NCBI RefSeq assembly: GCF_000372845.1
Contig: NZ_KB889963.1
Coordinates: 2,624,304-2,688,303 of the forward strand
Origin: Methylocystis rosea SV97
Lineage (GTDB): Bacteria; Pseudomonadota; Alphaproteobacteria; Rhizobiales; Beijerinckiaceae
Length of the DNA: 64,000 nucleotides
Direction of reading: 5' to 3'
A model generated the notes under the pieces. It was not told the DNA's origin and made no database searches. It saw nothing but the letters and a program-made list of their open reading frames with translations. Both the position numbers and the translations under genes were made by a program. This document shows, piece after piece, positions 8,591-17,542 of this stretch (the first letter of the stretch is position 1; each line of letters starts with the position of its first letter).

Positions 8591-9460
8591 ATGCTGACGA
8601 CGCGCGCCCCCGCGAAAATCAATCTTACGCTTCACGTGCTCGGCCGTCGGGAAGACGGCTACCACGCGCTCGAAAGCCTTGTGGCGTTTTCCGGCGCTGG
8701 GGACACATTGTCCTTCACGCCGGACGACGGCGCGCTGTCGCTCGATATTTCGGGCCCCACCTCCTCGGCCGCCGGCGCCGGCGCCGACAATCTCGTGCTG
8801 CGCGCCGCGCGGCGGCTCGCCGAAGAGATAAAGGGGCTGCGGCTCGGCCGGTTTCGACTTGAGAAGCGCCTGCCTGTCGCTGCTGGCATCGGCGGCGGCT
8901 CGTCGGACGCCGCCGCGGCGCTGCGCCTTTTAGCCAAGGCGAATCATCTCGCGCCGGACGACTCGCGCATCCGTGAGATCGCGCGCGCCATTGGCTCGGA
9001 CGTGCCGGTCTGCCTCGACCCGCGAGCGCGGATGATGCGGGGCGCCGGAGAGACTCTTGGCGAACCGATTCGCCTGCCGCTCCTGCCGGCCGTGCTGATC
9101 AACCCCGGGGCGCCGGTCGCAACCGGACCGGTCTTCGCCGCGCTGGGACTGCGACCCGGCGCGTTGCGGGAAGGCGCCGCGCATGCCGACATCGCCGCCC
9201 GGCCAAGCGCGGACGAACTGCTTGCGGCGCTGGCGAAGGGGCGCAACGACCTCGAAGACGCCGCCTGTCTGCAGGCGCCCGTGATCGTCGACGCGCTCGC
9301 CATGTTGCGCGGCGCCCGGGGCTGCAGGCTGGCGCGGATGTCCGGCTCGGGCGCGACATGCTTCGCGCTGTTTTCGGCCCGGCGCGAGGCTGTGCGCGCC
9401 GCCAGCGTCATTCGCGCCCAGCATCCGGGATGGTGGGTCAAGACGGCCGTGCTGAGATGA
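8591..9460 (+). CDS. ispE: 4-diphosphocytidyl-2-C-methyl-D-erythritol kinase
   Basis: 289 aa from the ATG at 8591; the open frame runs further upstream through tRNA-Gly, which is not coding. GHMP kinase of the MEP isoprenoid pathway that phosphorylates CDP-methylerythritol. Visible signatures are [20 protein letters not shown] at the start, the ATP loop [18 protein letters not shown] near residue 100, and [12 protein letters not shown] near residue 255. The stop overlaps the rlmB start as ATGA, so the two are translationally coupled. Confidence 0.95.
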   Translation: MLTTRAPAKINLTLHVLGRREDGYHALESLVAFSGAGDTLSFTPDDGALSLDISGPTSSAAGAGADNLVLRAARRLAEEIKGLRLGRFRLEKRLPVAAGIGGGSSDAAAALRLLAKANHLAPDDSRIREIARAIGSDVPVCLDPRARMMRGAGETLGEPIRLPLLPAVLINPGAPVATGPVFAALGLRPGALREGAAHADIAARPSADELLAALAKGRNDLEDAACLQAPVIVDALAMLRGARGCRLARMSGSGATCFALFSARREAVRAASVIRAQHPGWWVKTAVLR

Positions 9461-10269
9461 CCCGCCGGCCGCCGCCTAAAGACCGCAGCGGGCATGAGCG
9501 GGGCCGCCGCACGACGGTCGCACAGTCCGAGACGCGCAGCCCGTTCCGCTCCGCCTCGCCCGACCTCGTCACGCTTTACGGCGCTCACGCCGTGCGCGCC
9601 GCGCTGACGGCGCGCAAGCGCAAGCTGCTGACGCTTTATGCGACCGACACCGCGCTGCCGCGCATCAACGAGCTTGCGCAGGCGGCGGGACTCGAGCCGC
9701 GCCTCGTCGATTCGCGCGAGCTCGAGCGGCGACTCGGCCCGGAGGCGGTGCATCAGGGCTTGCTGCTCGAAGCGCGCCCGCTGCCGGAAGCGGATATTTC
9801 CGACATCGTCAGCGTCAGCGGCGTCGTGCTCGCGCTCGACCAGATCACCGATCCGCACAATGTCGGCGCGATCCTGCGCACGGCCTGCGCCTTCAACGTT
9901 GACGCGGTAATCGTCACTGAACGGCACAGTCCGGAATTTTCAGGCGTGCTGGCCAAAGCGGCCTCGGGCGCGCTGGAGTTCGTGACGATCGTCTCCGTCG
10001 TCAATCTGGCGCGCGCGCTCGACGACCTCGCCGAGCGCGGCTATGCCCGCGTCGGACTCGATTCGGACGGCGCCGAATCGCTCTCGACGATTCCTCTGTC
10101 CACGCCGCTGGTGCTCGCGCTCGGCGCCGAGGGCAAGGGATTGCGGCGCCTCACGCGCGAACGCTGCGACGCCGTGGCGCGGCTCGATCTTCCGGGGCCG
10201 ATCAAGAGTCTGAATGTGTCGAACGCCTGCGCCGCGGCGTTGAGCGTGGTGACGACCCGGCTCGGGTGA
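9457..10269 (+). CDS. rlmB: 23S rRNA 2'-O-methyltransferase, SpoU/TrmH family (RlmB-like)
   Basis: 270 aa from the ATG at 9457, overlapping the ispE stop by four bases. After a basic disordered N-terminus comes a substrate-binding domain starting near [14 protein letters not shown]. The SPOUT catalytic domain has the three knot motifs: [34 protein letters not shown] and [14 protein letters not shown]. RlmB methylates G2251 of 23S rRNA; assignment to RlmB rather than another TrmH paralogue rests on the N-terminal domain. The gene ends about 100 bp before tRNA-Thr. Confidence 0.88.
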   Translation: MTRRPPPKDRSGHERGRRTTVAQSETRSPFRSASPDLVTLYGAHAVRAALTARKRKLLTLYATDTALPRINELAQAAGLEPRLVDSRELERRLGPEAVHQGLLLEARPLPEADISDIVSVSGVVLALDQITDPHNVGAILRTACAFNVDAVIVTERHSPEFSGVLAKAASGALEFVTIVSVVNLARALDDLAERGYARVGLDSDGAESLSTIPLSTPLVLALGAEGKGLRRLTRERCDAVARLDLPGPIKSLNVSNACAAALSVVTTRLG

Positions 10270-10375
10270 GCGTGGGGCTGGGGATGAGGCTCGGGTGAGT
10301 CCCGGCGCGGGATTGACCTCTCCGCCGGCTTGGACGCATAGAGAAGTCGCGCGATGCGCCTCGATGACGCCACGG

Positions 10376-10451
10376 GCCGGTTTAGCTCAGCTGGTAGAGC
10401 AACTGATTTGTAATCAGTAGGTCGCGGGTTCGAATCCTGCAACCGGCACCA
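10376..10451 (+). tRNA. tRNA-Thr (TGT)
   Basis: The acceptor GCCGGTT pairs with AACCGGC. The anticodon loop TTTGTAA gives TGT, the T-arm GGGTTCGAATCC is standard, and CCA is encoded. Accessory DNA begins right after it. Its 3' flank has an AATAAAATCAA motif also found after tRNA-Ser, which suggests past integration. Confidence 0.95.
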
Positions 10452-10810
10452 ATAAAATCAAATAGTTGCGAAAAATTACGGATGAGCTGCCAGCCAATTT
10501 CGAAGTGACGAACAACGCCGTGGACAACAATCGACAAATTTGGCGGTCGGAGTTCTGAATAGTGCTTTTGCCACCTGACAAATGCGGTCCAGGGCAATTC
10601 TCGCAGGGGCGGAACACATGGCATCGGCGGCGACGCTTGGGCTCGTGCGTCCGGGGAACACTCATCGCAGAAGACCTGAGGATCATGCGGCGATTTGCAC
10701 TAGCGAAGTCGCAGCGCTAAGCTTGGGGCGTTCAAGAGCGGAAGCACATTTTTGAAGTGTTCAAACGCTGTTGGCGACGAGCAATAATTGACGCCTTTGT
10801 GAACGGCTTA
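10452..10810 (+). other. AT-richer leader between tRNA-Thr and the first A-B-C operon
   Basis: About 360 bp with no supported gene. Base composition drops compared with the core. It starts with the AATAAAATCAA motif shared with the tRNA-Ser flank. I did not find a second copy of the tRNA-Thr 3' end downstream. Confidence 0.4.
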
Positions 10811-11566
10811 ATGTTCTGGGATGAAAAAAAAGTGCATGCTCAAAAATATAGTCGTCCCCCAATAACCGAGGCTGTCGTTGAGTTTAGATTCAGAGATCCC
10901 CTCGACATTAAGGTTGTAGAAAGAGTATCGAAGAAAATCGGCCGCCGGTTCCCGTTTAACGAGGAGGCGAGCATTTTTAATATTGAAATAAATATTGCAA
11001 ATCCGCAAGTCGGACCTGCGAATAAGGTGATATTTGGGAAAAAGCATAGCAGCGCTGACCGAGCGGACATTACTATTGTAAGGCAAACCGCTCTTGCGGT
11101 TTCGCGTCTCGCACCCTACCTCGGTTGGGTTCAATTTTGCGATCAGGCGAGGACTGCTTGGGACGAGTTTGTCGACGTTTCGAAGGCGAGACCGGCTCTC
11201 AGTCGAATTGGCCTAAGATACATCAATAGAATTGATGCCCCAATGGGTGAACACGAAACCTGGGCGCGCTATGCCAATATACGCCCATCAATTCCTTCTC
11301 TCTTTTCCCAGCCGATAAAAAAATATCTGGTTCAGGTAACCGGTGAACTAAACCACGGACTAAGCGCTACAATAAACACCCAGCCGATCGATTCGCCCGT
11401 ACCCGGCCACGTATCGCTACTTCTCGATATGGATCTGGCGAAAGTCGCGGACATTAAATCGGCCGATAAGGAGCTCTGGGAGTCACTCGAGCAAATGAGG
11501 GTCGAAAAGAATAGACTTTTCGAGGATTTAATCACTAACGAGGCTAGAAGGCTGTTTTCCCAATGA
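10811..11566 (+). CDS. TIGR04255 family protein (module 1, gene A)
   Basis: 251 aa from the ATG at 10811. Alternatives are 10757 or a GTG at 10832 closer to the family start. The N-terminal KYSRPPITEAVVEFRF, the central RIGLRYINRID and the late VSLLLDMDLAKV are hallmark stretches of TIGR04255, a family with no known function. AT-richer codon use than the core genes indicates transfer. Its stop overlaps the ATG of gene B by four bases (ATGA), and gene C follows directly, so the three are one translational unit. No signal peptide or membrane segment: cytoplasmic. Confidence 0.8.
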   Translation: MFWDEKKVHAQKYSRPPITEAVVEFRFRDPLDIKVVERVSKKIGRRFPFNEEASIFNIEINIANPQVGPANKVIFGKKHSSADRADITIVRQTALAVSRLAPYLGWVQFCDQARTAWDEFVDVSKARPALSRIGLRYINRIDAPMGEHETWARYANIRPSIPSLFSQPIKKYLVQVTGELNHGLSATINTQPIDSPVPGHVSLLLDMDLAKVADIKSADKELWESLEQMRVEKNRLFEDLITNEARRLFSQ

Positions 11567-12141
11567 TTGGCACGGAAAGCATGGCGCTTGCTCGTTGCAC
11601 GCCGCCCGGTTCCTTCGGATATACAATCGGGCAGAGTAACGAATCGAAGGTTCTAGAGCAAAGTTTTGCGCCGATCGGGCGGCGCGAGCCGGTTGCTTCA
11701 GAGACCGATAAATCAATTCAAGAGCGCTTGTTCGATGCTCTCGCGTCGTTCAAGGTTTTTGCCTCGCAAGTGGCTATGCATTTCGACCTAGATCGCCGCG
11801 ACCGGCTGTTTCGCCAGTTGGATTTGCTCCTCGACCCGGAAGAGTGGTTGGATGACGATCTCCCGCCCGAATTTGCATCATTTCGAACACTCCTTCGGAC
11901 GTTATTGACGCTTCGACCTACCAAGGGCCCGGGACTGGGTGCGAGTTCCAAAGGACATCTCGTTGCCGCTTGGACATCCGGAAATGATCGGCTGACGATT
12001 GAAGCGCTGAGGGATGACCGAGTCCGGTGGGTATTGTGTGTGGGAGAAGGCGTTGAACGCCGAACTGCAGCTGGAGATACAAACCTCAGACACCTGCAAG
12101 CAGAACTTGCGCCATATGACCCACAACGATGGTTCAGGTGA
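11563..12141 (+). CDS. Unknown protein (module 1, gene B)
   Basis: 192 aa, translationally coupled to gene A (4-bp overlap). I do not recognise the family. Residues about 50-75 form a hydrophobic helix, and an acidic patch EEWLDDDLPPE lies near residue 95. After a helix come GLGASSKGHLVAAW and alternating beta-like strands to the end. That plan (acidic patch, helix, G-x(4)-[AS]-W, then strands) recurs in the B gene of the second module at 19884. The N-terminal 45 residues look disordered. No catalytic motif is obvious. Confidence 0.65.
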   Translation: MIGTESMALARCTPPGSFGYTIGQSNESKVLEQSFAPIGRREPVASETDKSIQERLFDALASFKVFASQVAMHFDLDRRDRLFRQLDLLLDPEEWLDDDLPPEFASFRTLLRTLLTLRPTKGPGLGASSKGHLVAAWTSGNDRLTIEALRDDRVRWVLCVGEGVERRTAAGDTNLRHLQAELAPYDPQRWFR

Positions 12142-12585
12142 ATGCCCCCAAAAAAGCTTTCGGAACATCACTCTCTTCTTCGATATGTACCATGGGGAAA
12201 ACTTCGAAAAAACGAAGACGGAGACGTCTTGGGCGTCCTGAGCATCGCCTTCGAGCTCCGACCCGCCGAAGAGTTTTTGTCCGCTACGTGGATCGACTAT
12301 TTTGAGGACAGTGATGAGCACGGTCCCGCACTGCATCAGGCGGTGCACGCTGTGCGAAATAGCAGTCTCAAGGTGACTGCGAAAAGCGGATTTACGCGCG
12401 GAACCGTTGCTGACATCAGCGGCGCATGCGCGGAAAAAAAGCCTCGAGTGCGATTTCTTCATGAAGAAGAACCAGACAATCGTGCTCACGCCGCCCTACG
12501 TCATTGGCCCCAGGATCAACTACTATATGAACAGCTTGCTGATAGGCACTGGTGCGAACTGCACTTGAACAAAGACATTCCTTAG
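12142..12585 (+). CDS. Unknown protein (module 1, gene C)
   Basis: 147 aa; its ATG follows the gene B stop with no gap. Unrecognised by name, but it looks like a genuine small enzyme-like or binding protein. LLRYVPWGKL near the start, AFELRPAEEFLSATWIDYF in the centre, and NRAHAALRHWPQDQ with several histidines later are well-formed motifs. The region around FLSATWIDYF and the following basic stretch recall the C gene of the second module (20497). No membrane segment. Position as the third gene of a tight operon suggests it acts with A and B. Confidence 0.65.
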   Translation: MPPKKLSEHHSLLRYVPWGKLRKNEDGDVLGVLSIAFELRPAEEFLSATWIDYFEDSDEHGPALHQAVHAVRNSSLKVTAKSGFTRGTVADISGACAEKKPRVRFLHEEEPDNRAHAALRHWPQDQLLYEQLADRHWCELHLNKDIP

Positions 12586-12588
12586 CTT

Positions 12589-12739
12589 GAATGCCGCCCT
12601 GCCACTCCGCATCCGCCATGCCGCCGAGTCCTTCGTTGTTGAGGACGTCGGCGGCTTGGCGCTCGTCTATGTCTATTTCGAGGAAGATCCGAGCTGGCAA
12701 AGGCTCGTCAATCGGCTCTCCGGCGCCGACGCCAAGGTA
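12589..12739 (+). pseudogene. Truncated copy of the small YVYFEEDPS protein
   Basis: The plus-strand frame starting LNAALPLRIRHAAESF reads through LVYVYFEEDPSW to LSGADAKV and a stop. It is clearly homologous to the intact 73-aa gene at 21873-22094 (LPLRIRRSGESF, AYVYFEEDPSR, LSGADAK). It lacks the last 20 or so residues and has no good start codon, so it is a remnant. It follows gene C of module 1 immediately. Confidence 0.6.
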
Positions 12740-12745
12740 TGACGT

Positions 12746-12973
12746 TTACCAGCAAGGACCGCACCAGCAACGCCACCCGTTGCATCGACGGACAAATCCC
12801 GGTCCACATCCATAGCGCCCCCACGTGCCATTGCACGCGGCTTCCTGCTTAGGGGTATAATTGGTTTCCGGAAGAGATCTCGATGGTCCCGGACCGGTCA
12901 TGGCGCTCGCTCCGCTGCTCGTGACAGCGAAGCAAAGAATCGAGGCGGCTAAGGCAATCGTAGTTCTGCGCAT
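12746..12973 (-). CDS. Small secreted cysteine-rich peptide
   Basis: 75 aa from the ATG at 12973 with GGGAG upstream. A signal peptide (about residues 1-24, ending near GASAM) precedes a short mature part. That part ends in a dense GCGPGFVRRCNGWRCWCGPCW segment with six cysteines counting the CNGTW upstream. The pattern suggests a disulfide-bonded periplasmic or secreted peptide. I do not know its function. It is the first of several small secreted proteins between 12.7 and 18.5 kb. Confidence 0.6.
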   Translation of the reverse strand: MRRTTIALAASILCFAVTSSGASAMTGPGPSRSLPETNYTPKQEAACNGTWGRYGCGPGFVRRCNGWRCWCGPCW

Positions 12974-13189
12974 GTCTCCCACCCAGCTTTTATCTGAAGC
13001 AACGAAAGATAAACACCAAAGCCTATGATTGGTTCCCCCTCCGAAATGGATATGGGACTTGCGTGAGAGATGCTGCCTACCCCTCTTGTTCAATCGAAAA
13101 AACGCCTCGCCAGTTCATCCGTGCTCGGGGCATTATCGGGTGCCCCCTCCCTCACGAAAAAGCCCGGTCGTCGTCTATGTTCCCCGGAT

Positions 13190-13429
13190 GCAGCGTCCCG
13201 CCCCGCCGACGATCGCCGACCTTCGCGCCGAGAGCGTCCAAGGCGCGCGGGTATGGTGCTTAATCGCGACTGCCAGCACGATGGTGTCGTGAGCTTCGAG
13301 ACGATCGGCCCGCCCTCGAGCTTCACCTTCATCGACCTTCCGAAGACGCGACGCTTCGTCGCCGGGGAATGCGGCGCCCGTGAGGTGCAGGTCATGCCGG
13401 ACTGGCCGCCGTATCTGGCTTCCAGCTAG
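13190..13429 (+). pseudogene. Frameshifted small CGAREV protein, copy 1
   Basis: MQRPAPPTIADLRAESV runs in one frame to a stop near 13292. The matching second half (GVVSFETIGPP, then AGECGAREVQVMPDWPPYL) lies in another frame, with the shift around 13257-13262. The intact form would be an about 80-residue soluble protein with two cysteine pairs, perhaps metal-binding. A second decayed copy lies at 60196. Both begin at an equivalent CCCCGGATGCA context. Confidence 0.6.
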
Positions 13430-13444
13430 ATTGCGCCAAGCATG

Positions 13445-13545
13445 CGGACGATGGACATCAGCGACATTCCCATGCGGCGCGGCTTCGTGTATCTGGCGGC
13501 GACAATCGACGTGTCCAGTCGGCGGATGCTGGCGCATCGTGTTTC
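13445..13545 (+). pseudogene. Transposase (IS3-type rve domain) scrap
   Basis: A 33-residue frame contains MDISDIPMRRGFVYLAATID and SSRRMLAHRVS, matching the first catalytic-aspartate region of IS3-family OrfB transposases (DITYIPMRRGFVYLAAVVD). Neither end nor terminal repeats are present. It marks past insertion and deletion in this region. Confidence 0.6.
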
Positions 13546-13560
13546 GAGAGAGGAAAATTA

Positions 13561-14031
13561 ATGTTCAATAGTTGTGCACTGCCTTCCGGCGCTGTCCGCT
13601 TCTTTCTAATGTTCGCCTCGGCCTTCGCGCCATTTGGCGCCCCTGCGTCTGCCCAAGATGCTCCCGCTGGAAAGCCGTCCGCCACAGTGACGATCGAGCA
13701 AATCCAGGTCGCGTTTATTGGCTCCGGCTCGCTTGGCGGTGGGACACTAGAATACGCTGGAAAATCCTATCCCATCACTGTTGGGGGATTGGGAATTGGC
13801 GGTATAGGAGCTTCCAAATTGACGGCCTCTGGTGCCGTTTATGGCCTTACGAGGCTTTCGGATTTCCCTGGGGCTTACGTTCAGGTGCGACGAGGTTGGG
13901 CTATTGCTGAGCGCGGGCGAGGGACGATGTGGCTAACGAATGGGAATGGCGTCACCATGAAATTGAGCGCAAGACGCCAAGGATTGCAGACTGCGCTGGG
14001 GGCAGACGGCGTGTTGATTGAATTCAAGTAG
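13561..14031 (+). CDS. Secreted glycine-rich beta protein, unknown (distantly EipA/DUF1134-like)
   Basis: 156 aa. A signal peptide (about residues 1-32, cut near ASAQ) is followed by a beta-strand-rich domain with GSGSLGGGTLEYAGKSY and VGGLGIGGIGASK. Later comes VYGLTRLSDFPGAYVQV, then an NGNGVTMKLSA motif and a C-terminal ADGVLIEFK. The layout vaguely recalls DUF1134/EipA envelope proteins, but I would not assign it. It follows the transposase scrap and is closed by a hairpin at 14046, so it is its own transcription unit. Likely periplasmic. Confidence 0.6.
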   Translation: MFNSCALPSGAVRFFLMFASAFAPFGAPASAQDAPAGKPSATVTIEQIQVAFIGSGSLGGGTLEYAGKSYPITVGGLGIGGIGASKLTASGAVYGLTRLSDFPGAYVQVRRGWAIAERGRGTMWLTNGNGVTMKLSARRQGLQTALGADGVLIEFK

Positions 14032-14045
14032 CCCAAGCAAAACAA

Positions 14046-14081
14046 GAACGCCCCGCAGTTACATCCACGGTCGGGGCGTTC
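14046..14081 (+). terminator. Hairpin after the secreted beta protein
   Basis: A perfect 10-bp inverted repeat (14046-14055 with 14072-14081) around a 16-nt loop, starting 14 bp after the stop. There is no long T-run. Confidence 0.5.
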
Positions 14082-14317
14082 TATGGGCGACGACGATTTG
14101 GAGGCGGTCGTCGCTCAGCGTAATGTAAGGTTTAAAGCCTATGCCGCAAATAGTCCGACTTAAGCGCGCATCGCTCGGCGCTTCGACGATGCGCCGGGAC
14201 ATTTGCATGCGACGCCGTCGGTCGGTCACGCGCGCGAGCCAAAGGAAGAACCGTGCGAGTTTCCGATCTGCGCAGGCGCAGCGACTCGCTGCGCCCACCG
14301 TCACCGGAGTAAGGCGG

Positions 14318-14557
14318 TTAATCGCCGTCCGGCGCTCCTCCCCCTGCCGCGCCCTCAAGCACTATTCGGCCGGTGGGATCCTGCGGCTCGGCATGAGGCA
14401 GCGCATATCCCCAATACGTCATGCCCTCGACGTAGTACGGCGGCGGCGGGCCGCAGCGAGCGCTGACGTAACCTTCAAAACATCTGAGGCTCTTCGCGAG
14501 AGCCGAACCTGAACCAAACAGCACAACCAAAAGTGCGGCCACGATTGTTTTCGACAT
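14318..14557 (-). CDS. Small secreted protein, unknown
   Basis: 79 aa from the ATG at 14557 with GGGAGAG upstream. It has a clear signal peptide (MSKTIVAALLVVLFGSGSALA). The mature part is short, proline- and glycine-rich, with two cysteines near its start (CFEGYVSARC) and a PPPPYYVEGMTYWGY segment. No family recognised. Likely periplasmic. Surroundings are other short exported proteins. Confidence 0.55.
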   Translation of the reverse strand: MSKTIVAALLVVLFGSGSALAKSLRCFEGYVSARCGPPPPYYVEGMTYWGYALPHAEPQDPTGRIVLEGAAGGGAPDGD

Positions 14558-15250
14558 CTTACTCTCCCAGCAGCGCCGGTACGAAGTGAGCGCATGCGGG
14601 GTGTTATATTTCTGTCACTGAGTTGTGGTAGGGGCCGCGCCGCAATTTAAATGACGCCCTGAGCTCGACAATTTCGTCTGAAGCACGTTGACCCCAGCGC
14701 GACCCGACGACTGACAGTCATCGGCTTCACGCGCAGTGTTGAGCGTTGAGCTAGGCGCGCGAGGACTTCTCGGGGCGATCGCCGGCAATGTCCGGCGGCG
14801 CCGCTTCTTCGCGACTGTCTTTACCCTCGCCGACGATTGGCACGAACCGCGGCTCGCAGGGCTCATCTCTGCCGACCCTCAACGGCGGCGATCGAGAGAG
14901 AAAGTCGAGCAACGTCACATAGGCGAGATCGAGCATGAAATATCTCCACACAGACGTAAATGGTCCGCGCGGCGAGAAGGAGAAGCGCCAGAGTGGCTGC
15001 AACATCGGATGATCGTTGAACGTTCGCGCGCTTGGGCGACAGCGATCATGCGAAGACACCTGTCCAGGTGAAGCCCGCGCATTAAATGCGCGCATCCTGA
15101 TCGATCATCCGGGCGCATCCGGACGAGACAAAAAGAGATTGCCGCCGAAAAAAGCTGGAAACTCGACAGCCCTCGAATGAACCCCAACCTGCGCGTTGGC
15201 GGCGGTGGTCATCATAAAACCGCCGCCGCTTAAATGGTGAACCGCTGCTA
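14558..15250. other. Long stretch with at most one small gene
   Basis: About 690 bp. The only candidate is a 61-codon minus-strand frame at 14751-14936 (listed separately). Otherwise I see no convincing coding or RNA feature. Confidence 0.3.
14751..14936 (-). CDS. Possible 61-residue protein
   Basis: Starting at the ATG at 14936, which has GGAG seven bases upstream, the frame gives MLDLAYVTLLDFLSRSPP followed by a polar, acidic and proline-rich tail. A short amphipathic or hydrophobic N-terminus is the only structural feature. No family resemblance. It could equally be a chance frame; the ribosome-binding site is the main support. Confidence 0.3.
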   Translation of the reverse strand: MLDLAYVTLLDFLSRSPPLRVGRDEPCEPRFVPIVGEGKDSREEAAPPDIAGDRPEKSSRA

Positions 15251-15586
15251 TTACCATCCGTAGCCGTCGGGATACCCGTAAGCTGGGTAGCCATAGGCTG
15301 GATAACCATAATAATACGGTTGTTGTGCGTAAGCGCCTGCCGCTGCGGCGGCCCCGAGGACGCCCACGGCGGCTGCAGCCGCTGCAGCTGCGCCCGGATT
15401 ATAGCCAGGCCGATAATAGCCGCCCCGATAGCGCCGATAGTAGATCTGATCCGTTAAAGATGGTGATGCCATGCCCTCGGAACGCACGACGTTCATCGGG
15501 CCTGCCCAAGCATTGGCTGACAAGGTCGTCGCGATCAAGCCGCTGCACAGGGCGCCCGTGACGATCGATTTCAATGTTATACGCAT
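15251..15586 (-). CDS. Secreted Tyr/Gly/Ala-rich small protein
   Basis: 111 aa with GGAGG before the ATG. A signal peptide (about residues 1-28, ending NAWA) precedes a low-complexity mature region. This has YYRRYRGGYYRPGYNPG, an alanine-rich helix of about 20 residues (possibly a membrane or glycine-zipper segment), then repeated YPAYGYPAYGYP units. Such proteins are common in Hyphomicrobiales envelopes, but their role is unknown. The three AYGYP units are DNA-level near-repeats. Confidence 0.6.
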   Translation of the reverse strand: MRITLKSIVTGALCSGLIATTLSANAWAGPMNVVRSEGMASPSLTDQIYYRRYRGGYYRPGYNPGAAAAAAAAVGVLGAAAAAGAYAQQPYYYGYPAYGYPAYGYPDGYGW

Positions 15587-16109
15587 GTCTGCCTCCGCTC
15601 GCCTTTAACCAACTGCGACGCCCCACGCGAGAAGCTGGATCGTCGCCTTATATTTGGGGCTCAAGACGTTTTTGTCGAGGCCAAGGTGCTCGTTCGAGCG
15701 ACGAAGGTCCTGTAGAGCGCTGAAAAAGAAGGGCGAGACGGCCAGCGTCTCGCCCTAGACATACGCCGCGAAATTCGGTCCAATCAATGAGACCAAGCCG
15801 CAGCCCACTGCAACTGTTGTCATTGCCGCAATGTTCAGATCAATGGTTCTTCCTAGCCTTCGGCGCAGCAGTGCTCCACCTGTGGAAAATACCTAGTTGA
15901 TAAAGGGTTAGAGGACATGGAAGACGCGCGCCGGTCTTTCAAGTCCTCAAACCGGTCGCCGCCGCTCCCAAGACGAACTCGGCGCCATGCCGACCGCTCG
16001 GCCGTCATCGCCGTGCTCAGCCTCGGCGCGCTGCCCTCCGCCTTCGCGGCCAGGAGGCTATCGGCTATAAGGCTGGATCGGACCGACACCGAATTTCGAA
16101 AGGCGCATC
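15587..16109. other. Gene-poor stretch with one orphan hairpin
   Basis: About 520 bp; open frames here lack family resemblance and starts. An 11-bp perfect hairpin lies at 15730-15756. It is preceded on the plus strand by an A-rich run, so on the minus strand it would resemble a terminator, although no minus-strand gene ends there. Confidence 0.35.
15730..15756 (-). terminator. Orphan 11-bp hairpin
   Basis: A perfect stem of 11 bp with a 5-nt loop. On the minus strand it is followed by a T-rich tract, as in intrinsic terminators. The gene it would serve is not apparent. Confidence 0.35.
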
Positions 16110-16553
16110 GTGAGGATCTCGTTGAAAAGCACTTGTCTCGCGGTCTCAGCTGTACGCCGCCAGCGAAAACAACATCGAAGCGTGTGCGCCAGGTTCGACA
16201 GAGGAGCCTTTGCTATTGCTGCTTTGGCCGTTGCGCTCTCGAGCGCTGCCGATGCGAAGCAGAAGCATGCGGCTCCTCCGCCAATTTCAGCGGGCGCAGA
16301 GACGGCGCCGCCCATGGATCAATGCGGTCATCCGATCGTCACGGACAACGTCGGAAAACCTTACATCGACCCTGTCTGCATCGCCCTCTCCGATCACCTG
16401 CAACCCCCGCTCTATATTCCCCGGCCCGAATGCAACAGGGGCGTGGAGCCTTATGATTCGAGTTGCTTCTTTGAGCGACTCTATACGGTGATGACAGCTT
16501 CGCCGGGCCCCCGGCCTCTCAATACGCCGCCTGTTCCACATCACTTCAAGTAA
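16110..16553 (+). CDS. Exported proline-rich protein, unknown
   Basis: 147 aa from a GTG at 16110 preceded by AAAGG. A long basic N-region leads into a hydrophobic stretch (FAIAALAVALSSAADA, about residues 34-49), a probable signal peptide cut after ADA. The mature part is short and proline-rich with four cysteines (MDQCGHPIV, DPVCIAL, RPECNRG, SSCFFE), suggesting two disulfides. No family recognised. A shorter start nearer the signal peptide is possible but none has a better ribosome-binding site. Confidence 0.5.
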   Translation: MRISLKSTCLAVSAVRRQRKQHRSVCARFDRGAFAIAALAVALSSAADAKQKHAAPPPISAGAETAPPMDQCGHPIVTDNVGKPYIDPVCIALSDHLQPPLYIPRPECNRGVEPYDSSCFFERLYTVMTASPGPRPLNTPPVPHHFK

Positions 16554-16705
16554 TCCTTCAGCGATTCTCGTCGGGCGACGCTCTCCACTCATGCCTGAAC
16601 TGCCGCAGCATAAGGCGCAGCGGCGCAAAAGAATCGACGCCATTTCGCCGCGATTCAAGCGCATGCAGGAATCCTCCGCCCAATTCCGAAGGTGGGATTC
16701 CACGC

Positions 16706-17524
16706 ATGAACGACCTCATCATTCCGCCGGAGCCGCCACAGCCGAAAAGACACGGCCCGCCAGCAAAACTGCCGGTGGAGATCGTCATTGACCGCCGCGG
16801 CGCTCGGCCGGTCCGCTATGGTCTGATCGCCGCGTTGATCGGTCTTGCCGGACTTGCGGCCACGCATTTTTATACGCCAGACCGTTCAAAGGACGCGGCA
16901 GTTCAAAAGGCTGAGGCGCCGGCGCCCCAGCAAGTCACGATCCCGGTGTTGGACGAAGCGTCGAAGCGTCGGATCGCCGCCCTTCAAGGTGAAGTGCAGG
17001 AGCTGCGCGCAAAACTCGACGCCGTGGCGAAACAACAACAGGCCGACCGCGATCGCGCGCAGGCCGCCAGCGCCCCTCCGCCCGCTGTCGAAAACCAGGC
17101 TGCCGCCGTCGCGGCGAAAGCTGCGCCCGCGACGCGTTTGCCCGAAAAGGGTCAGGCCAAAGTCGCCCGCGCCGTCGGGAACGAAAACGCCAAAGTCGAC
17201 ATGACGCCCGTTCAGACGATTGCGCCGGCTTCGAAAGTCGTTAGCGGCTACAGGGTGCGCGACGTTTATCACGGCGCCGCACTTATTGAATCGGACAGGG
17301 GCATGATCGGCGTCGAGCCCGGCGAAGTCGTGCCGGGCGTTGGTCGTGTGATCGCCATTCAGGAACGCGGCGGTCGTTGGGTGGTCGTCACGGAGAGCGG
17401 AGAAATTCTCGGAAATGCGCGCGGACAGTCGCGCGCCGCGGCTCCGCGTCAGCGCCAATTCGCGCGAGAACTCGACGGCTTTGAGCCCGGCCCCTTCGAA
17501 CCGCCGATGTATCCTCGCTACTGA
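16706..17524 (+). CDS. Single-pass membrane protein with coiled coil and C-terminal beta domain
   Basis: 272 aa. A proline-rich cytoplasmic N-terminus (about residues 1-35) precedes one membrane helix (RYGLIAALIGLAGLAATHF). A coiled-coil helix follows (about 85-125, KRRIAALQGEVQELRAKLDA), then an alanine/proline linker. The compact C-terminal domain has VRDVYHGAALIESDRGMIGV, PGVGRVIAIQERGGRWVVV and a GEILG strand. This resembles periplasmic beta domains of secretion or conjugation accessory proteins, but no definite family is assigned. No other secretion genes are nearby. Confidence 0.6.
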   Translation: MNDLIIPPEPPQPKRHGPPAKLPVEIVIDRRGARPVRYGLIAALIGLAGLAATHFYTPDRSKDAAVQKAEAPAPQQVTIPVLDEASKRRIAALQGEVQELRAKLDAVAKQQQADRDRAQAASAPPPAVENQAAAVAAKAAPATRLPEKGQAKVARAVGNENAKVDMTPVQTIAPASKVVSGYRVRDVYHGAALIESDRGMIGVEPGEVVPGVGRVIAIQERGGRWVVVTESGEILGNARGQSRAAAPRQRQFARELDGFEPGPFEPPMYPRY

Positions 17525-17542
17525 TTATCGACGCGATCGCAA

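Noticed and set aside
10382-10624. Minus-strand frame ending in CRIRTRDLLITNQLLYQLS
   Set aside because: It is the antisense of tRNA-Thr, a well-known false protein.
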